Shown: in pieces, positions 1 through 9,289 of the stretch
Numbering within the stretch: the first letter of the stretch is position 1
Layout: the number at the start of each line of letters is the position of its first letter
Virus record (IMG/VR): IMGVR_UViG_3300009008_000026
Span: 1 to 64,000 of that record
Length of the DNA: 64,000 nt
Strand: one strand, 5' to 3'
From: a virus
Translations under genes and position numbers: made by a program
Notes under the pieces: model-generated
Seen by the model: only the letters and a program-made list of their open reading frames with translations
Database searches by the model: none
Told to the model about the DNA's origin: nothing

Positions 1-12
1 GCCACGGATGCG

Positions 13-1038
13 ATGGCAAACAGAGGACAAGTAATAACGTTCTATCATGTTAATTCTGGTCAGAATATGGCGTTTAAAGCGTTCCTCACCACCTACACAG
101 ACACATTCAGACCGGAGTGGACTTCAGAAGCAGTATTCGGAAGAGCAGATCCGATCTATATGTACAAAAACACAGTAAGGTCGATTACCATCGCATTTAA
201 GGTTCCTGCAGCAACGCAGAGTGAGGCATGGCAAAACCTATCTAAAGTGCAGAAATTAACCACGTTTTTATACCCGAACTATAGTGGAGTTGGCGGGTCC
301 GGGCGAACTGCACCAGCACAAACCATCTCCGGCGCACCATTAGTGCGCATGGGGCTTATGAACATAATTCGTACCGCCAAGGATGATACCGGTCATTTAT
401 CACCCACAGACACCGGCGGCATTGTGCCAAATACTCCTGAGACTGGCTTGTTAGGGGTTATTCAAAATGTAACGATTAATCACAACTTAGATAATGGTAG
501 CTCTACTGGCGGTGGTTTCGAACAATCTCAGGATGGTTCTACATCCACATCGATACTGCCAAAGTTTATCGAGGTAAACTTAGACTTTGCAGTGATACAC
601 GAAACCCATCTGGGCTGGTTTGATGACGGCACATTCAGCAATAATGCGTTTCCTTATAATACCCACAATTCCCAGGCGACTTTTGCTGAAAGAGCGCTAT
701 TTGCTGCGATCGTGGATGACATCACAATAGCAGACCAAGAAGAACTCAACGCCGGCGCAGCCAACGCACCAACCGAAGAAGCTGACGCCGCACCACCCGA
801 TCCAGCAACCTCTACATCAGATCAAGCTGCAGTACTGTGGGGTCCCGAACATTCGGAATGGAACAACCGCCACGAACTTATGTGGGGACCTGAACATCCG
901 TTCCAGCTTGAGCTAGCAGCGAGCGATTATGGAATTGCCGAAACAAACCGACGAGAAGGAGAGATTAGAGCACAATCAGATGCATCTGATGCAGTAGACT
1001 TAGCGCAACGGCTGCTCCTATTGGCGGAGGCATTATAA
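13..1038 (+). CDS. Tail/baseplate virion protein (possibly 5'-partial)
   Basis: 341 aa as read from the first ATG. The frame is open to the left edge, so the true start may lie outside the window. No enzyme motif is visible. The N-terminal half (about residues 1-120) is the compact, aromatic-rich part, and the C-terminal third is Ala/Glu/Asp-rich and looks flexible. It lies directly upstream of a gp53/LysM-type baseplate gene and a 1517-aa virion protein, with a 1-nt overlap to the next gene. A tail-end or baseplate role is inferred from this position and from general resemblance to structural proteins of large marine phages. The exact T4 counterpart is not clear. Confidence 0.55.
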   Translation: MANRGQVITFYHVNSGQNMAFKAFLTTYTDTFRPEWTSEAVFGRADPIYMYKNTVRSITIAFKVPAATQSEAWQNLSKVQKLTTFLYPNYSGVGGSGRTAPAQTISGAPLVRMGLMNIIRTAKDDTGHLSPTDTGGIVPNTPETGLLGVIQNVTINHNLDNGSSTGGGFEQSQDGSTSTSILPKFIEVNLDFAVIHETHLGWFDDGTFSNNAFPYNTHNSQATFAERALFAAIVDDITIADQEELNAGAANAPTEEADAAPPDPATSTSDQAAVLWGPEHSEWNNRHELMWGPEHPFQLELAASDYGIAETNRREGEIRAQSDASDAVDLAQRLLLLAEAL

Positions 1039-1376
1039 TGCCCAAAAGATACGCAGCAACAAAAGTACTCACCAATTCAAGCGAATACTACGAACCCTTA
1101 AGAAAGCCGAGAGGGCTTAAAAAGTTGGTTCAATACGCAACACCCAAGTTATACCACCCAACAGCATCCGAGAGAAGAGCACTACAGACAACCCAGCATA
1201 TATACAAATATGGTGATCGCCTCTATACGCTTGCTTACAAGTTTTACGGAAAAGCAGAATATTGGTGGATCATCGCTTGGTTTAACGGATATCCCACGGA
1301 AGTTGATATTCCCAACGGAGCATCCCTGTCAATCCCAATTAACTTAGAAGCAGCTTTAAACGTGCTGCGTGTCTGA
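1038..1376 (+). CDS. Baseplate wedge protein, gp53/LysM-like
   Basis: 112 aa. The segment from about residue 50 to 105 has the pattern of T4 gp53 and phage LysM proteins: YGDRLYTLAYKFYG, then the aromatic WWIIAWFNG, then an IPNGASLSIP strand. In phages such small proteins sit in the baseplate wedge and join wedges into the hub-surrounding ring. Its ATG overlaps the TAA of the upstream gene (TAATG), implying translational coupling. Position between two large virion genes supports the call. A LysM-only peptidoglycan-binding role is the alternative. Confidence 0.7.
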   Translation: MPKRYAATKVLTNSSEYYEPLRKPRGLKKLVQYATPKLYHPTASERRALQTTQHIYKYGDRLYTLAYKFYGKAEYWWIIAWFNGYPTEVDIPNGASLSIPINLEAALNVLRV

Positions 1377-1390
1377 TGGGGTGGTGATAT

Positions 1391-4300
1391 ATGTCCGATG
1401 ATATTAAAGCGCCATCGATCATAAAGCTAAGAGAGACGCTAGATGCGATGACAGAAGAGGAGAAGGGTACTGCTGCCATTCCATCATATGATGAACTCGT
1501 AGCAGCTGCCCAGAATAATGAGTTTGCCGAGGGCGTGTGGCAATCCGACTTTACGGTTAATATGGATGATCCGAACCTATATTGGAATAACCAATCAATT
1601 ATTGCGATGAACGATGATAACCACAATTGGAAAGGACCTGAAATGCCGTTCCTCGATGGATCGCCCAATCAGCTGGATGTCTCGACCATATGGGATCTGA
1701 ACGCTGCACTGTCGGTCGTTGCTGCGCAACCCGGTGGCGAATACGGCGCCCGCAGACCCGTTATTCCGACTCGTCCCGGAAATTGGGACCAATTCATTAC
1801 GCATGGCGGTCCTACAACGGGCCCCGGGTCAGAGTGGTATTCTAAAGATGACACCCGCATCGGCAATCGTGCACGTGAAGCCATGGCAGGAACTCCCTAC
1901 TGGGGCGCCCTAATGGGAACCGGTTATGAGATACCCGAACACAACGGTCTTTTTCTTGGCGGCACCTACAAAGATGACACAAACTCGCCATCCGCCGTTA
2001 CCTCTGTCTACCGGGCAACCCGAAAGACGTACACCCCAATCGTTGTGGTCGACCGCATGGACGGCATGCACGCGCGCCCGCGGACAGTAGCTAGCGACGA
2101 TAAGACTACAAAATACAGCTTAAATTCACAACCAGCCACCGCCACCAGTGAAGATTCCGTTATCGCAGCTGCTCAGAGGACTTCCAAAATGTATATGCAG
2201 TTCGCTGCAAATTTAATCAACGGGCTAAGGATGAAACACCTAATGATTGGACCATTCGCGCCTGAAGATTCTTCGGTCGACCCGGGCGATATTTGGAGAG
2301 AGATGAATGGAAAATTTCAGGCATGCCCCGCTACTGTTGGCATGGGGGATTTTAAAGAAGACTGGCTCGAACAGATTGAAGCGTCCATGCCTGATCATCG
2401 CGCCGCATGGCAAGCCCGTATAATCGAGGCTGGTGCAATGAGTGCCGACTACGCGGACTCCGGCGAATCCAAGAAGACAATTGTGCGCTCCACTTTTACC
2501 CGCGGATTAGATAAACAGGGGATGAAAATATTGGAAGTTAGTGATGGCAACCAAGAACAGCGCACCGCGCTGTTCGGCCTAGTTGGCCGCGGCGCCGGCG
2601 ACGATTTTGGACCCTTGCGCTTTAACCAAGCGGGAGCGGTGAAAGCACCCAACCAAACACTAGGGGCTCCTATAATTGATAGCATATCGGATTCGATGTT
2701 CACCCCTGGATATATGGCTCATGCAACTTATATTCCTAGTATACCCACTGTTGCAGAGTCAGATATAAAGGAAAGGGATCATCCTCTATATGGTTACCGC
2801 GGCACAGGAGATGACGCCCCGGAAACAGAAAGGCGCTTCATAAACACCCCCGGCAATCCGGAGGTGTTTGGTGTGTTTCAATCTAAGCCTGTCGTCGCAC
2901 TTTTAGACGACAAAACTATGATAGATTTGGTCAACGAACTCTATAGAAAGTGGTTCCAGTATAGGAATATTGCTGGAGAGATGGCATTGCGTGCATGCGA
3001 CGAGGGCGATGAAAATGCATTGGGAGAAGTGGGCATAGGCGATGAGGAAACAACTGCCGAAGATCTTGAGGCGGCAAATGCAGCTGCAGCTGCAGCAATA
3101 GCTGAAGCAGACGTCATTCTCGCCCTTGCACAGACATCCCCCCTTGAAGCAACCTTTAGAGAGCAGTGCTATCTTCTGTCCGACATTTTCAATTTAGCCG
3201 GCAAACGCCCAACAGATTCAAAGCCACTGCCCTACATTCCACCAGACAATGGCAACGCGATCGCGACAAATGCATCAATCGAGGTTAATGGATCTCCGTT
3301 TGGCTTTATGAATATGCTAACGGGTGATCCAAAGATGTATCCGCTCATGCAAGCGCATCACTCTCAGCTATCCGCATTACAGCCCACAATTCGCCTGTTT
3401 AAGGTAACAGACGAAACTGATGAAGCCGGAAACAGGAGCCAACATGAACAAGAGTTCAATTTCGACTCTCACGAGAAGAACTATAAAGAAACGACTACGG
3501 CAACAATGCTACAGAACTCCCGGACACGCGGTCATGGCGCCGGTATTAAAAACTTTGAGTTCACCTACGATGGAAGCAACCCATTCGCTGCAAAAAAGAG
3601 CATCAAAGCTACACTAACCATTTTCGCCAACAGTTTCGACGAACTAATGAAATTGCGTGGATCCGACGCTGCTAGTCAATATAGGTATTTAGATCTCGCT
3701 CTTAAAACAGGTCGCCGAAACATACCGTCTGAGCAGGGTGATTGCACTGAACCAACTCACCAGCAAGGGTCAAACACCACCGGCAATACAGCACAACAAG
3801 ATGCAGAGTTGGCAAAGCTGCAGTTTAGGCTAAAGGCGGTTGTAGGATATGCCAAACCTCCACGCAACGAATCGGATCCCACTGGTGCCCAGTTCTGGAG
3901 CGTGAGGGATCGCGGCGATCGTATCGGTATTCTCCAAAGAGGAGACAAGGTGTATAATGATGTACACGAAGCGGTATCCCACAGTTTTGTAACCATCAAC
4001 CTGACGCCGACAGTGCATGATTTTGCTTTCGACGATATGGGTCGAGTTACAATGACCATCAAATACTTGGCATATGTAGAGGACTTTTTCGACAGCCCGA
4101 CTTTCAATATCTTCTCAGATCTTGACATTGGAAAAGAGGTGCTGCATCGCAAAATGCGCTTTACAAAGCTGGCGACGTTCTGTGAACAAGAGAAGATGTC
4201 CGAGATCAAAGAGTCCGAAAGCCAAAACATAGCCCAAAATAAGATTGATGCTCTCCAAGCGCTTTTTGCGCGTATGTATACAAGGGGAAAGATAAGAACG

Positions 4301-5944
4301 ATTAACCTGACGTATGATCAGCTAGCCTCTTGGCGGCGGCATGGCCCATATTCGGCTATAGCTTTCACCCCACAAGATGTTGGCACTGCCTCGGCAACCC
4401 TTACTGGCTCTATCGGAATTAATGCCGCCGCCATCTTTGCCGAAGCCATGGCAGACACCGATGCAGAAAGAGCCCGGGCAGCCACCCAGACTCGCCAAAC
4501 CATACTCAGCAATGGTCAAAGCCAGAACATTCAGTTCTTTTACGCCGGCGATCTTGTTGATGAGATACTCGCTGGCATAGAAGAATATTTGGCACCTGAT
4601 GGGATGCGCGCACTCCTTGACGAGAGTGATTATTTTAAGGTCTACCCCACTGACCAAGCCGCGCCCATCACTCAATGCGAAATCGATTTCGAAAAATACA
4701 AGATTGAAAAGTTCGCAGAACAATTTAAGAGGTTTAGGACAGTACTGGGCCCAATAGAGTTAGTAAACCAAGCAAACCTCTCAGACTCGCGGTTCACCAA
4801 TTTCGGCAACGTGCCGGTATCTGTTAAGTATTTTACTGAGTGGCTGACCAAGCAAATGCTCACTAAAGAACGCGCAGAATACCCCCTTCCGCATTTCTTG
4901 AACAACTTCTTTAACATGCTTATTCGAAACTTCCTCAACGACGATACTTGCTTCTCGACAAACATAAAACAAAAAATAAGAGTTAATCAAGCAGTGGTTA
5001 CTGATTACACATCACAAGAAGCATGGAACCGAAAGGCAGAATCTGAATACGAATCAATTGACACACTAACATACGAAACATTAAGATATACAGCTGCTCT
5101 CGGCTCTTACGCGCCCCTGCGTGTTGCCTCTGGGCGCCTCACCTATGGTCCCGATGGGAGAGTAGTCTCGCGCCAACTCGACGCTACGGGTGTAGAATTA
5201 CCACTCCCAGCCCTTAATATATCGGGCCCCGACGGTGATCGCCACAGCACAACGACCGGTCTTGATGGTGGGCTGGACAGAGAAACAAACTATTTGATTT
5301 ACTATGCCGGCAGAACCAAACCAACCGAACAAATGACAGGAGACCCCACAATCGACATCAACAACGGAATCCTTCATTATGGCATGGGGCTCCAGAACGG
5401 CATTGTGAGAGACATTTCTCTCAAAAAGACTGAAGCACCATACCTCCCAGAGGTCAGATTTGAACAAGAGGGGTATGATGGACTACAGCAGTTGAGAGTG
5501 ACCTACGACGCGGATATTAAGACCTTTCCACTGCCAAACGCATTCCCGGGACAATATCTCTATATCGACCCGACCACCTTCGCCCCCGGCGCAGCACTTT
5601 GGGAAGACCGAAATGCCGCCGGCGAGGTATACAACTTAACGCACTTTGGTATAGGTGGGTATTTCATGATAATCAGGTCTACCCACCGATTCGGACCCGG
5701 CGAAGCCACAACCACAATTCAGGCAAAATGGGTCGCAGAACACGAAGGACGCAGCCAAGAAGTTAACGCTGCCGGCGATGCTGTTGATACGGAAGACGGC
5801 GGATCGACCCTCGATCGAGGACGTTGCCACGAGGCACAAAACTTACGAGCATTGGGGTCGCTAGGCGACTATATAGACAGTCCCGAAGAGGAAGAAGCAG
5901 CCCGCGAAGCCCAGTTAAACCCCGAAGTCGCTGAGGGACCATAA
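1391..5944 (+). CDS. Very large virion structural protein (tail/baseplate)
   Basis: 1517 aa, the second largest protein in the window. It is acidic and has no transmembrane segment. A short Ala-rich helical stretch lies near residues 550-580 (AAAAAIAEADV). I recognise no enzymatic motif. The start at 1391 follows a GGGGTGGTG purine-rich stretch. Size and position between the gp53-like gene and another virion-type gene suggest a baseplate, tail or fibre component. The assignment is positional only. The 3' end overlaps the next ATG (TAATG). Confidence 0.55.
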   Translation: MSDDIKAPSIIKLRETLDAMTEEEKGTAAIPSYDELVAAAQNNEFAEGVWQSDFTVNMDDPNLYWNNQSIIAMNDDNHNWKGPEMPFLDGSPNQLDVSTIWDLNAALSVVAAQPGGEYGARRPVIPTRPGNWDQFITHGGPTTGPGSEWYSKDDTRIGNRAREAMAGTPYWGALMGTGYEIPEHNGLFLGGTYKDDTNSPSAVTSVYRATRKTYTPIVVVDRMDGMHARPRTVASDDKTTKYSLNSQPATATSEDSVIAAAQRTSKMYMQFAANLINGLRMKHLMIGPFAPEDSSVDPGDIWREMNGKFQACPATVGMGDFKEDWLEQIEASMPDHRAAWQARIIEAGAMSADYADSGESKKTIVRSTFTRGLDKQGMKILEVSDGNQEQRTALFGLVGRGAGDDFGPLRFNQAGAVKAPNQTLGAPIIDSISDSMFTPGYMAHATYIPSIPTVAESDIKERDHPLYGYRGTGDDAPETERRFINTPGNPEVFGVFQSKPVVALLDDKTMIDLVNELYRKWFQYRNIAGEMALRACDEGDENALGEVGIGDEETTAEDLEAANAAAAAAIAEADVILALAQTSPLEATFREQCYLLSDIFNLAGKRPTDSKPLPYIPPDNGNAIATNASIEVNGSPFGFMNMLTGDPKMYPLMQAHHSQLSALQPTIRLFKVTDETDEAGNRSQHEQEFNFDSHEKNYKETTTATMLQNSRTRGHGAGIKNFEFTYDGSNPFAAKKSIKATLTIFANSFDELMKLRGSDAASQYRYLDLALKTGRRNIPSEQGDCTEPTHQQGSNTTGNTAQQDAELAKLQFRLKAVVGYAKPPRNESDPTGAQFWSVRDRGDRIGILQRGDKVYNDVHEAVSHSFVTINLTPTVHDFAFDDMGRVTMTIKYLAYVEDFFDSPTFNIFSDLDIGKEVLHRKMRFTKLATFCEQEKMSEIKESESQNIAQNKIDALQALFARMYTRGKIRTINLTYDQLASWRRHGPYSAIAFTPQDVGTASATLTGSIGINAAAIFAEAMADTDAERARAATQTRQTILSNGQSQNIQFFYAGDLVDEILAGIEEYLAPDGMRALLDESDYFKVYPTDQAAPITQCEIDFEKYKIEKFAEQFKRFRTVLGPIELVNQANLSDSRFTNFGNVPVSVKYFTEWLTKQMLTKERAEYPLPHFLNNFFNMLIRNFLNDDTCFSTNIKQKIRVNQAVVTDYTSQEAWNRKAESEYESIDTLTYETLRYTAALGSYAPLRVASGRLTYGPDGRVVSRQLDATGVELPLPALNISGPDGDRHSTTTGLDGGLDRETNYLIYYAGRTKPTEQMTGDPTIDINNGILHYGMGLQNGIVRDISLKKTEAPYLPEVRFEQEGYDGLQQLRVTYDADIKTFPLPNAFPGQYLYIDPTTFAPGAALWEDRNAAGEVYNLTHFGIGGYFMIIRSTHRFGPGEATTTIQAKWVAEHEGRSQEVNAAGDAVDTEDGGSTLDRGRCHEAQNLRALGSLGDYIDSPEEEEAAREAQLNPEVAEGP

Positions 5945-7158
5945 TGTCAACATTTTACGCAAAGAACAACAAGGAATCCACAAGAGCACTCTTCAACAAG
6001 AGGTTAATCTACAGAGTCGACTCAAATCCTGAGAATGTACGCCATCTCGTGAATTTCAATTTCGGAGAGAAGGCTCTCTTTGGCAGAGTAGATCGTCAAT
6101 ATATCCCCATTGTCCTTAACTACGACGGTATACTCACAGACCTTAAGGTGCCCCAATTCGCCCAATCGCGCAGCGTTCGTAGCCTGTCGTATGTTACTAA
6201 TGCCTTTAACGATATGGCGCGCGAATTCCGCCGAAAGATAATGCAAGGAGAGATCTCCGGAGATAGCAAGTATTTAGGCGCTATTTCGGCATACAAGGGT
6301 TTAGTTAGCCCAATAAAGGCGTATAACAGCCACATAGAAAATTATGCCCAAGCATTTCGGCAGATCTTTATTACTAGAGATATTAAGGTGAGAGATTTCG
6401 ATGAGTTTGTGGGCTATTTTATGGCGTATATAGAGCGTACCAGTCGAACCATTCCATTTACACAATCAGGCTTTATAAAAAGCCGGCATTCTACCGTAAT
6501 GAACACGGGGCTGGCGATTGAGATTGCTGATCTTGACGCTTCGGACGACGATACTAAAATTCAAGATTTCATTGACGATCCCAACTGGAAGTGTTATGTT
6601 AATATGTGCAATCGCTATGGGTTCATGATCGATAGCAATATACCATGGAGAATTGTGGCAGATATAGGATCAGAAGGAATGAGCACATATACCGCCGGAC
6701 TAGGGCTCGGCACTGCCACAGCCGTGATTGCTGCCCAGTTTAGAAAAGGCTATAGTATTGATAATCAACTACTGGTTAAGACGCTTCTGGGCATTTACGA
6801 CACTGTAAAAAAGCAATCTTTCCAAGAGTTGGAAGTTTGCAATGGGTCCACCATCAGCCACACGATTTATCCCGAAACCTACACAGTCGAGGGGCTAAAA
6901 GAAAAATACTCCCCGGAATATTTCATCGATCTATACTGTAGGATACGGTTCTTCGAGGAGGAGTCGCAGTTCGGACCAGACGAGCAGGCATCTCTTATTG
7001 ACGATTGCTTGGAGATGTCTCACCTTGAAACACCCATCGCCGCACTGAAGGTTTTTGAGATTGTTTTAAATAAACCATTTGACTATCGCGGCTCATTGAG
7101 TTATATTAGAGAAAGCAACAAAGCAAAACGCAAGCTCAAAGAGACGGAGAATGGGTGA
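5944..7158 (+). CDS. Conserved phage protein, probably virion-associated
   Basis: 404 aa, no motif that I recognise. It begins MSTFYAKNNKESTRALFNKR, is rich in Tyr and Phe, and has a predicted alpha/beta composition with no membrane segment. It is coupled to both neighbours: its ATG overlaps the stop of the 1517-aa virion protein, and its stop overlaps the start of the DNA polymerase gene by 4 nt. It therefore sits at the junction of the structural and replication blocks. A virion role is more likely from the upstream operon, but a replication role is possible. Confidence 0.45.
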   Translation: MSTFYAKNNKESTRALFNKRLIYRVDSNPENVRHLVNFNFGEKALFGRVDRQYIPIVLNYDGILTDLKVPQFAQSRSVRSLSYVTNAFNDMAREFRRKIMQGEISGDSKYLGAISAYKGLVSPIKAYNSHIENYAQAFRQIFITRDIKVRDFDEFVGYFMAYIERTSRTIPFTQSGFIKSRHSTVMNTGLAIEIADLDASDDDTKIQDFIDDPNWKCYVNMCNRYGFMIDSNIPWRIVADIGSEGMSTYTAGLGLGTATAVIAAQFRKGYSIDNQLLVKTLLGIYDTVKKQSFQELEVCNGSTISHTIYPETYTVEGLKEKYSPEYFIDLYCRIRFFEEESQFGPDEQASLIDDCLEMSHLETPIAALKVFEIVLNKPFDYRGSLSYIRESNKAKRKLKETENG

Positions 7159-8339
7159 TATTCCAGACAATTGACGATAAATCGGAGTGCGTAGGGATCT
7201 ACGCTGACGGACGCCTTCACTACAATAACTTCCCAGAAGATCTGTCTAAGACGTGGAAGTATACGGGATCGCTCACTGATTCCGATGTTGAATATGCATG
7301 GCTTTATACCGGCGGCAAAACACTCGCAGAAGTGTGCCCCGAAGACCTTCTACCAAGGCTCCAAGCTTCCCAGCGGCGGTCCCGCGCATATATTCGGTCG
7401 TTCGAGATTGCTAAAATCGATCTTCGGGAGCACTGCATATTTGATCTCGTGCCGGAAGACTACCTTAAGGATTTCTGCGAGATTAAGAACAAGATAACAC
7501 AGCACGTATTTGAGACATACGAAAGACCAGAGGTCTATGAACACCAGAGTGAGATCCAAAAGCTTTTGTATAAGATCTCTTACCAAAGGCTAAATTTGAG
7601 TGTTTCGGGCTGCAGGAATCTTCACTATTCGTACCGAAATTCGCAGAAAGTTAAAGAGTTGGTAAATGGTTATCGTCATATTGAGTATAATCTGTTTGGA
7701 ACAGTAACTGGTCGCTTAACAACCACACAGAGTAGCTTTCCTATACTCACAGTTAAGAAAGACTTTCGAAAGCTCTTGAAACCGAACAATGATTGGTTTT
7801 TATCACTAGATTATAATGCCGCTGAAGTTCGAACGTTTATTGGATTAGCCGGCGAAGAGCAGCCTCAAGAAGATGTACATACGTGGCACATAAAGAATCT
7901 CATCGCCGACTCAATAAGCCGGTCTGACGCAAAGGTTAAGTTCTTCGCATGGCTTTACAATCCAGATTCAGCCGACAAGGAGTTTGATCGCTATCATCGA
8001 CAAAAAGTACTTGACAAATGGTATGATGGTGTTTATATTAAGACTATATTCAAACGACGAATTCCGGTTGATAGGAGAAAAGCGTTAAATTACCTTATTC
8101 AAAGCACCACTTCCGATCTTGTACTAGAGCGCGCTGTGGCGATTGATAAATTTTTAGAGGATAAGAAGTCGTTTATCTCTCATATCGTGCATGATGAGAT
8201 CGTAGTAGATCTCGCAGATAGTGAACGAGAGATAGCACCTCAAATAAGAGAAATATTTGCAAACAATAAGATAGGCAATTTTATGGTCAATCTTACCTGT
8301 GGCAAGAACTATTTGGAAATGGAAGAGTTAAAAATATGA
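7155..8339 (+). CDS. Family A DNA polymerase, polymerase domain only
   Basis: 394 aa. The polymerase core of the Pol I/T7 family is visible: TGRLTTTQSSFP near residues 185-196, motif A SLDYNAAEVR (217-226, with the metal-binding Asp), motif B RSDAKVKFFAWLY (about 256-268), an ALNYLIQSTTSD helix (310-321) and motif C HDEIV (346-350). The usual length with a 3'-5' exonuclease is 550-900 aa. Here the first 170 residues carry no DxE exonuclease motif, so proofreading is absent or on another gene, as in phages with split polymerases. It overlaps its neighbours by 4 nt on both sides. A second, family C replicative polymerase is at 25648-29058, so this enzyme may have a gap-filling or specialised role. 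Confidence 0.88.
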   Translation: MIFQTIDDKSECVGIYADGRLHYNNFPEDLSKTWKYTGSLTDSDVEYAWLYTGGKTLAEVCPEDLLPRLQASQRRSRAYIRSFEIAKIDLREHCIFDLVPEDYLKDFCEIKNKITQHVFETYERPEVYEHQSEIQKLLYKISYQRLNLSVSGCRNLHYSYRNSQKVKELVNGYRHIEYNLFGTVTGRLTTTQSSFPILTVKKDFRKLLKPNNDWFLSLDYNAAEVRTFIGLAGEEQPQEDVHTWHIKNLIADSISRSDAKVKFFAWLYNPDSADKEFDRYHRQKVLDKWYDGVYIKTIFKRRIPVDRRKALNYLIQSTTSDLVLERAVAIDKFLEDKKSFISHIVHDEIVVDLADSEREIAPQIREIFANNKIGNFMVNLTCGKNYLEMEELKI

Positions 8340-9190
8340 TCTCAATAATTGGCATTGGCTCTGCTGGATCGGCTATCGCAGAGAGGTTCGCAACTACGGG
8401 TAATTACGACGTTTATATGTTAAATCATAGCGTAAAAGAGAACTCAGATCAAGAGTATAAGACAGAGAACTTTGACTCCCCAGAAGAGTACGAAAACAAC
8501 ATTCCAGACCTGTCAGAGTTTTTTGCGAATGTGCGTGATCGAGTGCAGGTATTCGTCATGGGCTCCTCAATGAGTTCAAACTATGTTTTGGGAATCCTCC
8601 AGCAAATAAGCCATAAACAGATAGACCTATTCTATATTAAGCCAGACACAGAACTTCTTACTGGGATGCCCCGTGTTGTGGAAAGGGTTGTTTTTGGAGT
8701 CTTGCAAGAATACGCGCGCTCTGGTATGTTTAGGTCGCTTACGTTGATCTCGAATCTAGATCTGGAAACAGCGCTTGGTGAAGTGCCGATTAAGACATAT
8801 TACGACACCCTGAATCAAAGCATATTCTCGACCGTTCACCACCTCAACTATTTCGAGTTCTCCGATCCGGAGATTGGACAAGTTTCCAAACCAGCCGCCA
8901 TGAATAGAATCCGAACAATAGGATTCCTCGATATCAAGAGGCTTAAAGAAAAGTTTCTTTTTCCCCTTGACACCCCTCGCGAGCTATGTTATTATATCTG
9001 TATAAACGATGAAAGGCTCGCTACTGAAGGCGGACTACACAAGAAACTGGTCGATATGCTAAAGAGTAAACCGAAGAATGCATTTCTAAAAATGTCATAT
9101 GCGATATATGGCACTCCACATGCAGATTTCGGATTTGTTGTGGCACATACAAATGTGATTCAGCAAGAAAAAGTGCTTGACAACGAATAA
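8336..9190 (+). CDS. FtsZ/tubulin-superfamily-like protein
   Basis: 284 aa. The layout matches the GTPase half of FtsZ/TubZ/PhuZ: an N-terminal IIGIGSAGSAI loop (residues 4-14, tubulin T1-like), a strand plus MGSSMSSN turn (75-82) where the T4 signature GGGTGSG would lie, IDLFYIKPD (96-104, like FtsZ 'VVTKPF'), then LTLISNLDLETALG (135-148) and YYDTLNQSIFSTV (155-167), which follow the FtsZ pattern 'LITIPNDKLL...AFGAANDVL'. The T4 glycines are largely lost, so GTP hydrolysis may be weak or absent. It sits between DNA polymerase and ssDNA-binding genes, with 4-nt overlap to the polymerase. Phage tubulins position replicating DNA in some large phages; that role here is inference. A plain Rossmann-fold protein is the alternative. 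Confidence 0.6.
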   Translation: MISIIGIGSAGSAIAERFATTGNYDVYMLNHSVKENSDQEYKTENFDSPEEYENNIPDLSEFFANVRDRVQVFVMGSSMSSNYVLGILQQISHKQIDLFYIKPDTELLTGMPRVVERVVFGVLQEYARSGMFRSLTLISNLDLETALGEVPIKTYYDTLNQSIFSTVHHLNYFEFSDPEIGQVSKPAAMNRIRTIGFLDIKRLKEKFLFPLDTPRELCYYICINDERLATEGGLHKKLVDMLKSKPKNAFLKMSYAIYGTPHADFGFVVAHTNVIQQEKVLDNE

Positions 9191-9205
9191 CAAAGATGTT
9201 ATATT
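9177..9205 (+). promoter_or_regulatory. Sigma-70-type promoter for the ssDNA-binding protein
   Basis: TTGACA at 9177-9182 and TATATT at 9200-9205 are separated by 17 bp. The -35 box lies within the end of the upstream gene. Transcription would start near 9212, leaving a leader of about 78 nt with two hairpins before the SSB start. Confidence 0.75.
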
Positions 9206-9213
9206 ATTAATAC

Positions 9214-9239
9214 AAGCAACCGGTTTGCTATCGGTGCTT
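9214..9239 (+). promoter_or_regulatory. 5' leader hairpin 1 of the SSB mRNA
   Basis: Arms 9214-9222 and 9232-9239 pair over 8 bp (AAGC + ACCG with CGGTGCTT) with a single bulged A and a 9-nt loop. It would lie at the extreme 5' end of the predicted transcript, where it could stabilise the mRNA or take part in autoregulation. Confidence 0.5.
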
Positions 9240-9249
9240 TAAAACCAAA

Positions 9250-9270
9250 GAGACAAGGAACGCTTGTCTC
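9250..9270 (+). promoter_or_regulatory. 5' leader hairpin 2 of the SSB mRNA (possible autoregulatory element)
   Basis: GAGACAAG (9250-9257) and CTTGTCTC (9263-9270) form a perfect 8-bp stem with a 5-nt loop, just upstream of the AAGGAG ribosome binding site and ATG at 9290. No T-run follows, so it is not a terminator. T4 gene 32 is autoregulated by gp32 binding a structured leader; the same logic here is inference. Confidence 0.5.
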
Positions 9271-9289
9271 GAACCCACAAGGAGAAATT

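Noticed and set aside
3757-4230. 157-aa minus-strand open frame inside the 1517-aa virion gene
   Set aside because: Shadow of the + strand gene; no motif, no ribosome site, no neighbour on that strand.
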